Below, piece after piece: positions 26,061 through 33,230 of a stretch of 45,484 nucleotides of DNA; position 1 is the first letter of the stretch, and every line of letters begins with the position of its first letter. Made by a program: the position numbers and the translations under genes. The notes below the pieces were generated by a model, which did not search any database, had not been told where the DNA came from, and worked only from the letters and a program-made list of their open reading frames with translations. Source of the stretch: Nitrosomonas sp. (GTDB taxonomy: Bacteria > Pseudomonadota > Gammaproteobacteria > Burkholderiales > Nitrosomonadaceae); contig NZ_JAIEME010000042.1 in NCBI RefSeq assembly GCF_019752415.1, forward strand, positions 1 to 45,484, written 5' to 3'.

Positions 26061-28115
26061 ATGATCCCAGAAATTGGTAATTTCTCTCTAATACTTGCGC
26101 TTCTATTGGCCTTAATCCAAGGAACACTACCGATTATTGGTGCGGCACGTAATATCCCTTCATGGATAGCACTAGCGAGGCCGGTAGTGCAAGGACAGTT
26201 TGTATTTGTTTTAATAGCTTTTTTATGTTTAGGGTATTCGTTTGTTAGTAGCGATTTTTCAGTAATGAATGTGGCAAAGAACTCAAATTCTGAACTGCCC
26301 TTTCAGTTCCGGGTAGCTGCTACCTGGGGTTCCCATGAAGGATCTTTATTATTATGGGTATTGATGCTTGCAGGCTGGTCTGTTGCGGTCAGTGTTTTTA
26401 GCAAGCAACTGCCGGATGATATTGTAGCGCGAGTTCTTGGTGTGCTGGGATTAGTGAGTGTAGGCTTCTTGTTATTCATGTTGTTTACTTCAAACCCATT
26501 TGATCGACTATTACCAGCAGCATTAGAGGGTAGTGATTTAAATCCATTGTTGCAAGACGCTGGTATGGTGATACATCCACCCATGCTCTATATGGGATAT
26601 GTGGGTTTTTCAGTTGCTTTTGCTTTTGCCATTGCGGCCTTGCTTAGTGGAAGATTAGATGCGACTTGGGCACGATGGTCTCGACCCTGGACACTTGTTG
26701 CATGGGTATTTTTGACGATAGGAATTATGCTGGGTAGTTGGTGGGCTTATTATGAGCTGGGATGGGGTGGCTGGTGGTTCTGGGATCCCGTAGAGAATGC
26801 ATCATTTATGCCTTGGCTGGTTGGTACGGCACTGGTTCATTCATTAGCGGTTACCGAAAAACGTGGCAGCTTCAAAAGCTGGACGGTTTTGCTGGCGATA
26901 AGCACATTTGCATTAAGCTTGTTGGGAACATTCCTGGTGCGCTCGGGTGTACTGACTTCAGTTCATGCATTTGCGACAGATCCTGCGCGTGGCGTATTTA
27001 TCCTTGCATTCTTGGTCATCGTTATTAGCTGCTCGTTGTTGTTGTTCGCGTGGCGAGCACCTAAAGTTGGTTTGGGTGGCAAGTTTGATATGTTGTCACG
27101 CGAATCATTGTTGTTGGCTAATAACCTATTATTATTGGTAGCAGCAAGCAGTGTTTTACTCGGGACACTATACCCTTTGATTATTGATGCACTTGGACTT
27201 GGCAAACTATCGGTTGGCCCGCCATTTTTTGAAGCTGTATTCGTACCGGTTATGACACCAGCTATTTTTCTTATTGGTGTTGGTCCTATTTCGCGTTGGA
27301 AACAAATGAGTTTGCCTACATTAGCAATCCGCTTACGTTGGGCTTTTGCTGTCAGTGTAGTTTCTGCTTTGATCGCGCCGTATTTTATGGGTGAATGGAA
27401 ACCGATGGTTAGCTTTGGTTTATTGTTAGCTTTCTGGATTATAGTTTGTGCTTTTGTTAACATAAAGCATCGAATAAACAATAGTGGGCAAGGTAGTATT
27501 GTTTCCCGGCTAGTTAGTCAATCCAGAAGTTATTATGGAATGCACTGTGCGCATTTAGGTGTGGCTGTCTTTATTATCGGTGTAACTCTGGTGAATAGTT
27601 ATGAAACCGAGAAAGATGTACGGATGGACGTTGGAAGCAAAGTAACGGTTGGCGGTTATACATTCCAGTTTAATGGAGTAAGTGATGTCGTAGGCCCTAA
27701 CTACAAAGCGGTGCGTGGCGATATTGCTGTTATTCAAGATGATAAGGTTATTCGTGAATTGCATCCTGAGAAGCGTACATATAACGCGTCAGGTATGGCA
27801 ATGACTGAAGCGGCCATTGATACGGGCTTATTCCGGGATCTTTATGTTGCACTGGGTGAGCCTTTGGCCAATAATGCATGGGTAGTTCGCGCTTATCACA
27901 AACCCTTTGTAGATTGGATTTGGTTTGGATGTCTGTTGATGGCAATCGGTGGGATTCTATCTGTAACTGATCGCCGTTATCGTTTGAAGATAAGCAAAAC
28001 AAGTTCTGTTAGTGTAAAAAACACAGCAGCAGAAAGTTTACAAGAAGAAGTTCCTGTGACAGCGGCTCCTACAGTAAGTAATGCTGTATTGGCAACGGAG
28101 ACTAGAAAAGCATGA
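26061..28115 (+). CDS. ccmF: Cytochrome c haem lyase subunit CcmF
   Basis: A 684-residue protein with about 15 membrane helices. The tryptophan motif WGGWWFWDPVENASFMPW lies near residue 235, with conserved histidines nearby (SHEGSLLLW, ALVHSLAV). It ligates haem to CxxCH motifs of apocytochromes together with CcmH and CcmI. A large periplasmic loop lies before the last helix. The stop overlaps the start of ccmG (ATGA). Confidence 0.98.
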   Translation: MIPEIGNFSLILALLLALIQGTLPIIGAARNIPSWIALARPVVQGQFVFVLIAFLCLGYSFVSSDFSVMNVAKNSNSELPFQFRVAATWGSHEGSLLLWVLMLAGWSVAVSVFSKQLPDDIVARVLGVLGLVSVGFLLFMLFTSNPFDRLLPAALEGSDLNPLLQDAGMVIHPPMLYMGYVGFSVAFAFAIAALLSGRLDATWARWSRPWTLVAWVFLTIGIMLGSWWAYYELGWGGWWFWDPVENASFMPWLVGTALVHSLAVTEKRGSFKSWTVLLAISTFALSLLGTFLVRSGVLTSVHAFATDPARGVFILAFLVIVISCSLLLFAWRAPKVGLGGKFDMLSRESLLLANNLLLLVAASSVLLGTLYPLIIDALGLGKLSVGPPFFEAVFVPVMTPAIFLIGVGPISRWKQMSLPTLAIRLRWAFAVSVVSALIAPYFMGEWKPMVSFGLLLAFWIIVCAFVNIKHRINNSGQGSIVSRLVSQSRSYYGMHCAHLGVAVFIIGVTLVNSYETEKDVRMDVGSKVTVGGYTFQFNGVSDVVGPNYKAVRGDIAVIQDDKVIRELHPEKRTYNASGMAMTEAAIDTGLFRDLYVALGEPLANNAWVVRAYHKPFVDWIWFGCLLMAIGGILSVTDRRYRLKISKTSSVSVKNTAAESLQEEVPVTAAPTVSNAVLATETRKA

Positions 28116-28642
28116 TGCGATATTTAATCCCATTAGTTGCTTTTATAGTGCTTGCAGCATTTTTGCTGGTTGGCTTGACATTAAACCCACGGCAAGTTCC
28201 ATCCCCGCTTATTGATAAGCCAGCGCCAATATTTCAACTTAATCATTTGCATGAACCCGATAGACTGATGGCATCTAAAGATAATCTTGGTAAAGTCTGG
28301 ATGCTGAATGTATGGGCATCATGGTGCGTAGCTTGTCGTGATGAACATCCTCTGCTGGTTCAATTGGCTAATTCTGGTATTGTTCCGATATATGGTCTAA
28401 ATTACAAAGATGAGCGTACTACCGCATTGCAATGGTTGAAACGCTATGGCGACCCTTATACGATTAGTATCGTTGACTCTGATGGAAGAGTTGGAATTGA
28501 CTATGGTGTTTATGGTGTTCCTGAAACTTATGTAATTGATAAGAAGGGCATTATAAGACATAAACAAATTGGCCCAGTAACAGTAGATTCATTACAAAAA
28601 ACAATCATTCCTCTCATAATTGAGTTACAGAAGCAAGCCTAG
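28112..28642 (+). CDS. ccmG: Thiol:disulfide oxidoreductase CcmG/DsbE
   Basis: A 176-residue membrane-anchored thioredoxin-fold protein: an N-terminal helix (LIPLVAFIVLAAFLLVGL), then WASWCVACRDEHP with the redox pair C72 and C75, and the cis-Pro region GVYGVPETYVID. It keeps the cysteines of apocytochrome c reduced before haem attachment. It is translationally coupled to ccmF; the ATG at 28115 is an equally possible start. Confidence 0.96.
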   Translation: MMRYLIPLVAFIVLAAFLLVGLTLNPRQVPSPLIDKPAPIFQLNHLHEPDRLMASKDNLGKVWMLNVWASWCVACRDEHPLLVQLANSGIVPIYGLNYKDERTTALQWLKRYGDPYTISIVDSDGRVGIDYGVYGVPETYVIDKKGIIRHKQIGPVTVDSLQKTIIPLIIELQKQA

Positions 28643-28656
28643 ATAATTGATCTCAT

Positions 28657-29187
28657 ATGCTTAAAAATAATGATTTGTATCGCTTTGTGGTATCACGGCA
28701 ATTTAATGGAATAAAAGGGCTGGTTTTTATTTTATTTTTATTCCTTATTACTACATCAGTTGGTTGGCCAAAAGAAGCTATTCCAGTAGCAGAGGATCCA
28801 GTGATCGAGAAGAGGATGCTGGCGTTAACAATGGATTTACGTTGCTTGGTTTGTCAGAATGAGTCTATAGCTGACTCTCGTGCTGATTTTTCAAATGATA
28901 TAAGGCGCGAAATCCGTGAACAAATTAAGGCAAATAAGACCGACCAGGAGATTGTTCAGTTTTTAGTTGATCGGTATGGAGACTTTGTTCTTTATAACCC
29001 GCCAATAAAACCCACGACAATACTTTTATGGTTTGGCCCTGTGATTTTATTCATAATTGGATTGGGATCATTGATAGTTTATCTAAGACGCCGTCGTGTA
29101 CAAATTGAAGATGTATCACTCTCTCAAGTGCAACTTGAGAGAGCTGAAGCTTTACTGAATGAAAATAAAAAAGGTAAGAACGTATGA
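28657..29187 (+). CDS. ccmH: Cytochrome c maturation protein CcmH (CcmL type)
   Basis: A 176-residue protein with a signal/anchor helix, the family redox motif LRCLVCQNESIADS (C63, C66), a three-helix bundle, and a second membrane helix (PTTILLWFGPVILFIIGLGSL) before a basic tail. It reduces or receives the apocytochrome disulfide and joins CcmF. This is the short form; the TPR part is the separate downstream ccmI, overlapped by ATGA. Confidence 0.96.
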   Translation: MLKNNDLYRFVVSRQFNGIKGLVFILFLFLITTSVGWPKEAIPVAEDPVIEKRMLALTMDLRCLVCQNESIADSRADFSNDIRREIREQIKANKTDQEIVQFLVDRYGDFVLYNPPIKPTTILLWFGPVILFIIGLGSLIVYLRRRRVQIEDVSLSQVQLERAEALLNENKKGKNV

Positions 29188-30524
29188 CGTCATTTTGGGT
29201 TATTTCTGGTATTTTTATCGTAACAGCTTTGCTATTTATTATTCCCACGCTCCTAAGAAATAGAGATACTCAGCTTGAAAATATAGAACATGATGCTGTA
29301 AATATAACTGTTTATCGTGATCAAATCGCTGAGATTGATAATGATTTGGAAAATGATATCCTGACCCAGGAACAATATAACAAAAGCAAGCAAGAGCTAC
29401 AGCAACGTATGTTGCAAGATATTTCTGAGAAAGAAAAAATGGTTATCAAGAAAAATAAAAAAATTCATAATATTGCGATATCAACCTTTATAGCATTGAC
29501 TCTACCACTTGCTGCAGTTTTTCTGTATATGGTTATTGGCGATACGCGAGGATTGTTGCCGCAAGCACAGCTTGCCAATGCAACCCAAATGAATCGCGGA
29601 AATGGTAACGACTCGCCCGCGGGTCATGACAATTTTTCTTCAGTTCTAGAAAATCTTATCGCACGATTAGAAAAAAACCCTGAAGACATAGAAGGATGGA
29701 TAATGCTGGGTAGAACCTATGCAATTATGGAGCGCTATGCTGAAGCCAGTAATACTTATGCAAAACTGGTTGAACTGGTTCCAGATAATCCGCAAATCCT
29801 CAGCGATTATGCTGATGTGCTGGCAATGAAGAATCAAGGAAACCTGAAGGGCAAACCTGCTGAATTGATTTATGAAGCACTGCGCATTGATCCAATGTAT
29901 CCAAAAGCCCTGGCATTGGCAGGGACTGTCGAGTTTGAACAAGAAAAATTCGAACAAGCAGCAGCACATTGGGAGAAATTATTGGAAGTGATTCCTGCTG
30001 ACTCCCAATTGGCTAACTCAGTTAAAACCAGCATTGCAGAAGCTAAATTATTGGCATCTGGTGGTAAAGGGACGGTAGCGGAACCGGAACAGCAAGCTAA
30101 AGCAACAACTTCACAGCCAGCAACCGATACTCAGCCGGAGAAAGCCCCCTCAGATTCAGTTGCTGCAACTGAGCCAGTATTGCTTTCAGTTTCTGGTCAA
30201 GTAACCATTAGTCAAGAATTGGCATCAAAAACATCACCGAATGACACTTTGTTTATTTATGCACGGGCCAAAACAGGACCTAAAATGCCTTTAGCGATTT
30301 TGCGCTTGAAGGCAAGTGATCTTCCAGCTACATTTACATTGACTGATGATATGGCCATGACACCCACCATGAAAATGTCGAGCTTTCCCGAAGTGGTTAT
30401 TGAAGCAAGAATTTCGAAATCAGGACAGGCTGTTCCTGCTAGCGGAGATCTTCAAGGGTTTAGTGATCCCGTCAAGATTGGCAATAATACGATTACGGTG
30501 GTAATCAATAAACAAATACCATAA
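29184..30524 (+). CDS. ccmI: Apocytochrome c chaperone CcmI
   Basis: A 446-residue protein. Two membrane helices (about 4-20 and 95-115) flank a cytoplasmic coiled-coil loop. The periplasmic part has several TPR repeats (GWIMLGRTYAIMERYAEASN, then ALALAGTVEFEQEKFEQAAAHWEKLL), a Thr/Pro/Gln-rich linker and a C-terminal beta domain. CcmI presents apocytochromes to the CcmFH ligase. It starts inside the ccmH stop. Confidence 0.94.
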   Translation: MTSFWVISGIFIVTALLFIIPTLLRNRDTQLENIEHDAVNITVYRDQIAEIDNDLENDILTQEQYNKSKQELQQRMLQDISEKEKMVIKKNKKIHNIAISTFIALTLPLAAVFLYMVIGDTRGLLPQAQLANATQMNRGNGNDSPAGHDNFSSVLENLIARLEKNPEDIEGWIMLGRTYAIMERYAEASNTYAKLVELVPDNPQILSDYADVLAMKNQGNLKGKPAELIYEALRIDPMYPKALALAGTVEFEQEKFEQAAAHWEKLLEVIPADSQLANSVKTSIAEAKLLASGGKGTVAEPEQQAKATTSQPATDTQPEKAPSDSVAATEPVLLSVSGQVTISQELASKTSPNDTLFIYARAKTGPKMPLAILRLKASDLPATFTLTDDMAMTPTMKMSSFPEVVIEARISKSGQAVPASGDLQGFSDPVKIGNNTITVVINKQIP

Positions 30525-30534
30525 TAGAATTATA

Positions 30535-30996
30535 ATGATAGCACTTGATCATGTGGTAAGTGATTTTGTATTGCCATCGACTGGCGATAAGGAATTTTCA
30601 CTGGCAGCCAACGTTGGAAAGAACGTGGTAATTTATTTTTATCCAAAAGATGATACACCAGGCTGTACAACAGAGGGTCAGGATTTTCGCGCTCATTGGC
30701 AGGCTTTTTCTAAGAAAAACTGTGTAATTGTGGGTGTTTCTCGTGACAGTATTGCATCACACGAAAATTTTAAGGAAAAAATGCAATTTCCTTTTGAGTT
30801 ATTAAGCGATGAGGATGAAAAAGTTTGTAAGCTATTTGATGTTACTAAAATGAAAAATATGTATGGTAAGCAAGTTATTGGTGTTGAACGTAGTACCTTT
30901 GTTATAGATGCCAAGGGTATATTGAGAAAAGAATGGCGCGGTGTCAAAGTGCCCGGCCACGTACAAGAAGTTTTAGATTTTGTTACCACTTTGTGA
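30535..30996 (+). CDS. bcp: Bcp/PrxQ-type peroxiredoxin
   Basis: A 153-residue peroxiredoxin with FYPKDDTPGCTTEGQDF; the peroxidatic cysteine is C44. The resolving cysteine often found five residues on is absent (Q49). C63 and C98 are the only other cysteines, so resolution uses one of these or an external thiol. It reduces hydrogen and organic peroxides. It starts 10 bp after ccmI and is probably read from the ccm transcript, a sensible place for protection during haem handling. Confidence 0.95.
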   Translation: MIALDHVVSDFVLPSTGDKEFSLAANVGKNVVIYFYPKDDTPGCTTEGQDFRAHWQAFSKKNCVIVGVSRDSIASHENFKEKMQFPFELLSDEDEKVCKLFDVTKMKNMYGKQVIGVERSTFVIDAKGILRKEWRGVKVPGHVQEVLDFVTTL

Positions 30997-31071
30997 TGGC
31001 GTGCATAAATTAATTTAAATTACCTCCGGGAGAGCCAGCAGCTCTGTTGGGTAAGCGCCTCAAGCTCCTAA

Positions 31072-31332
31072 ACGCTAAACGTCGATTTCATTTGGTTGTG
31101 TAGCGTTCATCCTCATGCTCTTGGTTGCGGATATTTTCCTTACTATCCCTTCACCAAGCCCAACCGTCGAAACAAAATACCCTTGAGCCAAAAAAACCTT
31201 GCCAGTGAAATTCTTTACTCGGCCGCCGAAGCGTCTCGCCCTTGCAATTGTGCTCTTCCCTTTGAAGTACTTCATCACGTTCGATACCGCTTATTTCCAT
31301 GGAATGCTGATGCACATGTGCACGTGTGATCT
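31072..31332 (-). pseudogene. IS200/IS605-family TnpA (Y1 transposase) remnant
   Basis: The minus strand encodes the HUH motif HVHMCISIP, then after an in-frame stop AVSNVMKYFKGKSTIARARR, GGRVKNFTGKVF and QGYFVSTVGLGEGIVRK, all characteristic of the IS200-type Y1 transposase. The N-terminus is missing, one stop lies after the HUH motif, and the frame is lost where the helix bearing the catalytic Tyr should be. It is inactive. Confidence 0.85.
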
Positions 31333-31391
31333 GCCAACTAGCCTAACTGGCAAGGGCGACTAGACTCATCCTAGAAATGGCCAGAATCCCG

Positions 31392-31454
31392 CCAGAACCA
31401 CTACGTTTACGGTGAAAAATGGTTTGAAACTCAGCTTAAATGTGGTGGTTCTGG
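31392..31454. repeat. Imperfect palindrome beside the IS200 relic
   Basis: CCAGAACCACTACGTTTA and TAAATGTGGTGGTTCTGG pair with 16 of 18 matches around a 27-nt loop. Subterminal hairpins of this sort are recognised by IS200/IS605 transposases, so this is probably the element's surviving end. Confidence 0.5.
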
Positions 31455-31531
31455 ACGGTTGAAGGGGGCAATTTACGTCTACTGTTATCCATGCAAACCC
31501 ATGGCCTCCTCGAGAATGACTATCATTCTTT

Positions 31532-31548
31532 GTTCGCGACCTGACCCC
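31532..31548 (-). repeat. GGGTCAGGTCGCGA repeat, copy 1
   Basis: GTTCGCGACCTGACCCC on the plus strand, the reverse complement of the copy at 33071-33088. It belongs to the repeats bordering the cassette island. Confidence 0.65.
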
Positions 31549-31606
31549 TTGTGTGCGAATCCGAAACAGGTGATGCGCACATCACAAGGCCGCTAAACAA
31601 AGCTAT

Positions 31607-31697
31607 GCCTAATTCTAATTCATTGGCTATATTCTCAACTCGCGACCTGACCCCGTGCTATTTATTTCCGTGACCCCGTGCTATTTCGGAATTAGGC
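31607..31697. repeat. Degenerate attC-like site interrupted by repeat copies
   Basis: GCCTAATTC and GAATTAGGC form perfect 9-bp ends of a 91-bp segment that begins one base past the stop codon of the second cassette gene, exactly where an attC site is expected. The core motifs differ from the consensus (GCCTAAT rather than GCCTAAC), and the interior holds GGGTCAGGTCGCGA copy 2 plus a tandem duplicate of GACCCCGTGCTATTT, so the site seems to have been disrupted. Confidence 0.4.
31641..31686. repeat. GGGTCAGGTCGCGA repeat copy 2 with 15-bp direct duplication
   Basis: CGCGACCTGACCCC at 31641-31654 repeats copy 1, and GACCCCGTGCTATTT occurs twice (31649-31663 and 31672-31686). Confidence 0.65.
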
Positions 31698-31698
31698 G

Positions 31699-32031
31699 TC
31701 ACTGCGGTAGATTTGGATGCAGAAGGTCCTTGCGTATGGCTTCTTGCACTATGTGGTATGGAATGATGAGCTGGGGCTTGAAATGACTATCCCTTGCTGG
31801 AGCTAGGAAATTGTTGAGTTCCAGGAGTTCATCCAGCACAAGTTTCCCTTGCCGCAGTGCCTGCGTTCCTCGGAATTTTTCGTACTCACCAACGATATTT
31901 GACAGATAAGTCTCCATTGAACGAATGGAGTTAACAAGTTGATCCGCATTGGAAAATGCAACCTTGCTGTTGCCAACGTCGCGGGCTAAATTTTCGAGTT
32001 CAAGCTGTGCGTCATTGATAGTCTCGAGGCA
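31699..32031 (-). pseudogene. C-terminal part of frameshifted cassette gene 2
   Basis: The minus-strand frame is open from the TAG just before 32031 down to the TGA at 31699. It reads KYDRCLETINDAQLELENLA and continues as a helical, coding-like sequence to LHPNLPQ. No ATG or GTG start exists before codon 39 or so (METYLS), and no ribosome-binding site is visible. The reading frame directly follows, shifted by one base, the end of the upstream gene (32036-32425). The stop abuts an attC-like site. The simplest reading is that both pieces are one gene of about 240 residues broken by a single-base indel. The function is unknown. Confidence 0.55.
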
Positions 32032-32035
32032 ACGG

Positions 32036-32425
32036 TCATACTTCGGGTACTACAAGGTTGACCTCCAGATCCTCGTGTATCTGTAGGCCCTTTGCTCGAA
32101 ACAATCGACGCGCCTTCTTAACTTGGCTGTAGGAAGCCATGGCTCTTGCGAGTGTAGACTTCAGGAGGTCTTCGCGATACTCAAGCGCCCGACGGTCCAG
32201 ATCTCTCTGCTTGTCAGTGTTGTTTCGAGCGCGTTGATATTCGAAGACAAGTACGGAAATTACAACACCAACAACAGAAACCACACCGAGTTGCAGTAGC
32301 GCCTTTGCAAGTTCCATCTCGAAGGATAAATGTTCGGGTTTTGGAATTAGAATTAGAACAAAGACAGTAATTCCAAAGATTGATGCTAGCGCAGCGACGA
32401 GGCGCGATATAGGGGTAGGTAGCAT
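32036..32425 (-). CDS. Cassette gene 2: two-helix membrane protein (likely truncated by a frameshift)
   Basis: The start is the ATG at 32425 (MLPTPISRL), preceded by GAGGAA at 6 nt, only 16 bp from the attC core GTTAGGC, the usual layout of an integron cassette. The 129 residues have two membrane helices (LVAALASIFGITVFVLILI and LGVVSVVGVVISVLVF) and a charged cytoplasmic helix (RARNNTDKQRDLDRRALEYR). I recognise no family. The frame ends at a TGA, but coding character continues one frame over down to 31699, so the intact ancestor was probably longer. It shares with cassette 1 the plan of an N-terminal anchor plus coiled-coil-like cytoplasmic region. Confidence 0.6.
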   Translation of the reverse strand: MLPTPISRLVAALASIFGITVFVLILIPKPEHLSFEMELAKALLQLGVVSVVGVVISVLVFEYQRARNNTDKQRDLDRRALEYREDLLKSTLARAMASYSQVKKARRLFRAKGLQIHEDLEVNLVVPEV

Positions 32426-32440
32426 TTTGGTTCCTCTGAC

Positions 32441-32506
32441 GCCTAACGTGGAAGTGAGCGGCCTGCGCGGCTTTTCGCGCAGGTCCACTCGACTGAAAGG
32501 TTATGC
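32441..32506 (-). other. Integron attC recombination site (66 bp)
   Basis: Read in the gene direction, the site runs from GCATAAC (R'') to GTTAGGC (R'). Between them is an imperfect hairpin: AGTCGAGTGGACCTGCGCG against CGCGCAGGCCGCTCACT, with two unpaired extra bases on one arm, as in the extrahelical bases of folded attC sites, and a GAAAAGC-type loop. The stop TAA of cassette gene 1 overlaps GCATAAC, and cassette gene 2 starts 16 bp after GTTAGGC. Size, core motifs and placement all fit attC. Confidence 0.85.
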
Positions 32507-32995
32507 ATAGGCGGCAAGATCCTCTCGCATTAGCTGGGTGAGCTTCTGCAACTCGACAAGAAGCGATTCGTGAGCCTTCTTCTCAGGCTCCTTGAACGGA
32601 GCCGTTGGATCGGGCGATTGAATCAATGTGGCGGTTTGACCACCGATGTCGATCTGGCGCGGGGACGCCTTTGCGTGAAGTTGCGACCAATCTTCCAATA
32701 GTGATGCCGCAACGAGGTATTGATCTGCGATGGGCTTCGGCGCTACGAGATGCATCTTGGCGTTTGTTTGGCTGAACTCGCACCCAAGACTGAATTGCTC
32801 TCTCTGCTTCACTTGCCGAATAGCCTGCTCGAAGAGAATGAAAGTGTTCTCGTAGAGCAGTTTGATTTCATCTCTCCGTTCCTTCTCGATAGCAAGCTTG
32901 CGAGTTGCATCGTCGCTCGCGGTCTTAAGCTTCCAAGCGAAAAAGGCCGCCACCAATGTGAACAAACCGCCGATGACCGCAACGAACTCGTTCAT
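32501..32995 (-). CDS. Cassette gene 1: membrane-anchored helical protein of unknown function
   Basis: A 164-residue protein with one N-terminal helix (FVAVIGGLFTLVAAFFAW) followed by a charged coiled-coil-like region (KTASDDATRKLAIEKERRDE and on) and a soluble helical C-terminus. AGGAAG lies just before the ATG, about 13 bp after a GTTATGC core. The stop TAA forms part of the next attC core (GCATAAC). This tight fit between gene and recombination sites is typical of integron cassettes. No known family is recognised. Confidence 0.75.
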   Translation of the reverse strand: MNEFVAVIGGLFTLVAAFFAWKLKTASDDATRKLAIEKERRDEIKLLYENTFILFEQAIRQVKQREQFSLGCEFSQTNAKMHLVAPKPIADQYLVAASLLEDWSQLHAKASPRQIDIGGQTATLIQSPDPTAPFKEPEKKAHESLLVELQKLTQLMREDLAAYA

Positions 32996-33008
32996 CGTAG
33001 CTTCCTAT

Positions 33009-33038
33009 GCATAACGTGCAGCTTGAGGGGCGCGGAGA
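33009..33038 (-). other. Truncated attC half-site upstream of cassette gene 1
   Basis: GTTATGC on the minus strand (33015-33009), with CCGCGCCCCTCAAGCTGCAC before it, matches the R'-L' half of an attC site. The opposite half is missing: beyond 33038 comes a separate hairpin (CAGCAAGC-GAA-GCTTGCTG, 33039-33057) and then the GGGTCAGGTCGCGA repeat. The array therefore appears cut off on this side. Confidence 0.55.
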
Positions 33039-33070
33039 CAGCAAGCGAAGCTTGCTGGCGGAGCACAGCC

Positions 33071-33088
33071 GGGGTCAGGTCGCGAATC
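33071..33088 (+). repeat. GGGTCAGGTCGCGA repeat, copy 3
   Basis: GGGGTCAGGTCGCGAATC, inverted relative to the copies at 31532 and 31641, so that the cassette genes are bracketed by inverted repeats. A weaker form (CGCGACTTAATCCC) occurs at about 33204, right before hrpA. Confidence 0.65.
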
Positions 33089-33230
33089 AAGAAAAACAAG
33101 TTGGTATCCGGTCCATAATGAAGAATTATTGTTTTTTTATTTGGAAATTCTACAGGGGACGATCTTATCATGGCTTAAAATATAAGCATATTATTCTCTT
33201 TTCGCGACTTAATCCCTTAACCCCCTCACT

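Noticed and set aside
31360..31500. Possible gene in the spacer between the IS200 relic and the repeats
   Set aside because: No frame with a start, ribosome-binding site and coding character; the region is better explained by the palindromic element end.
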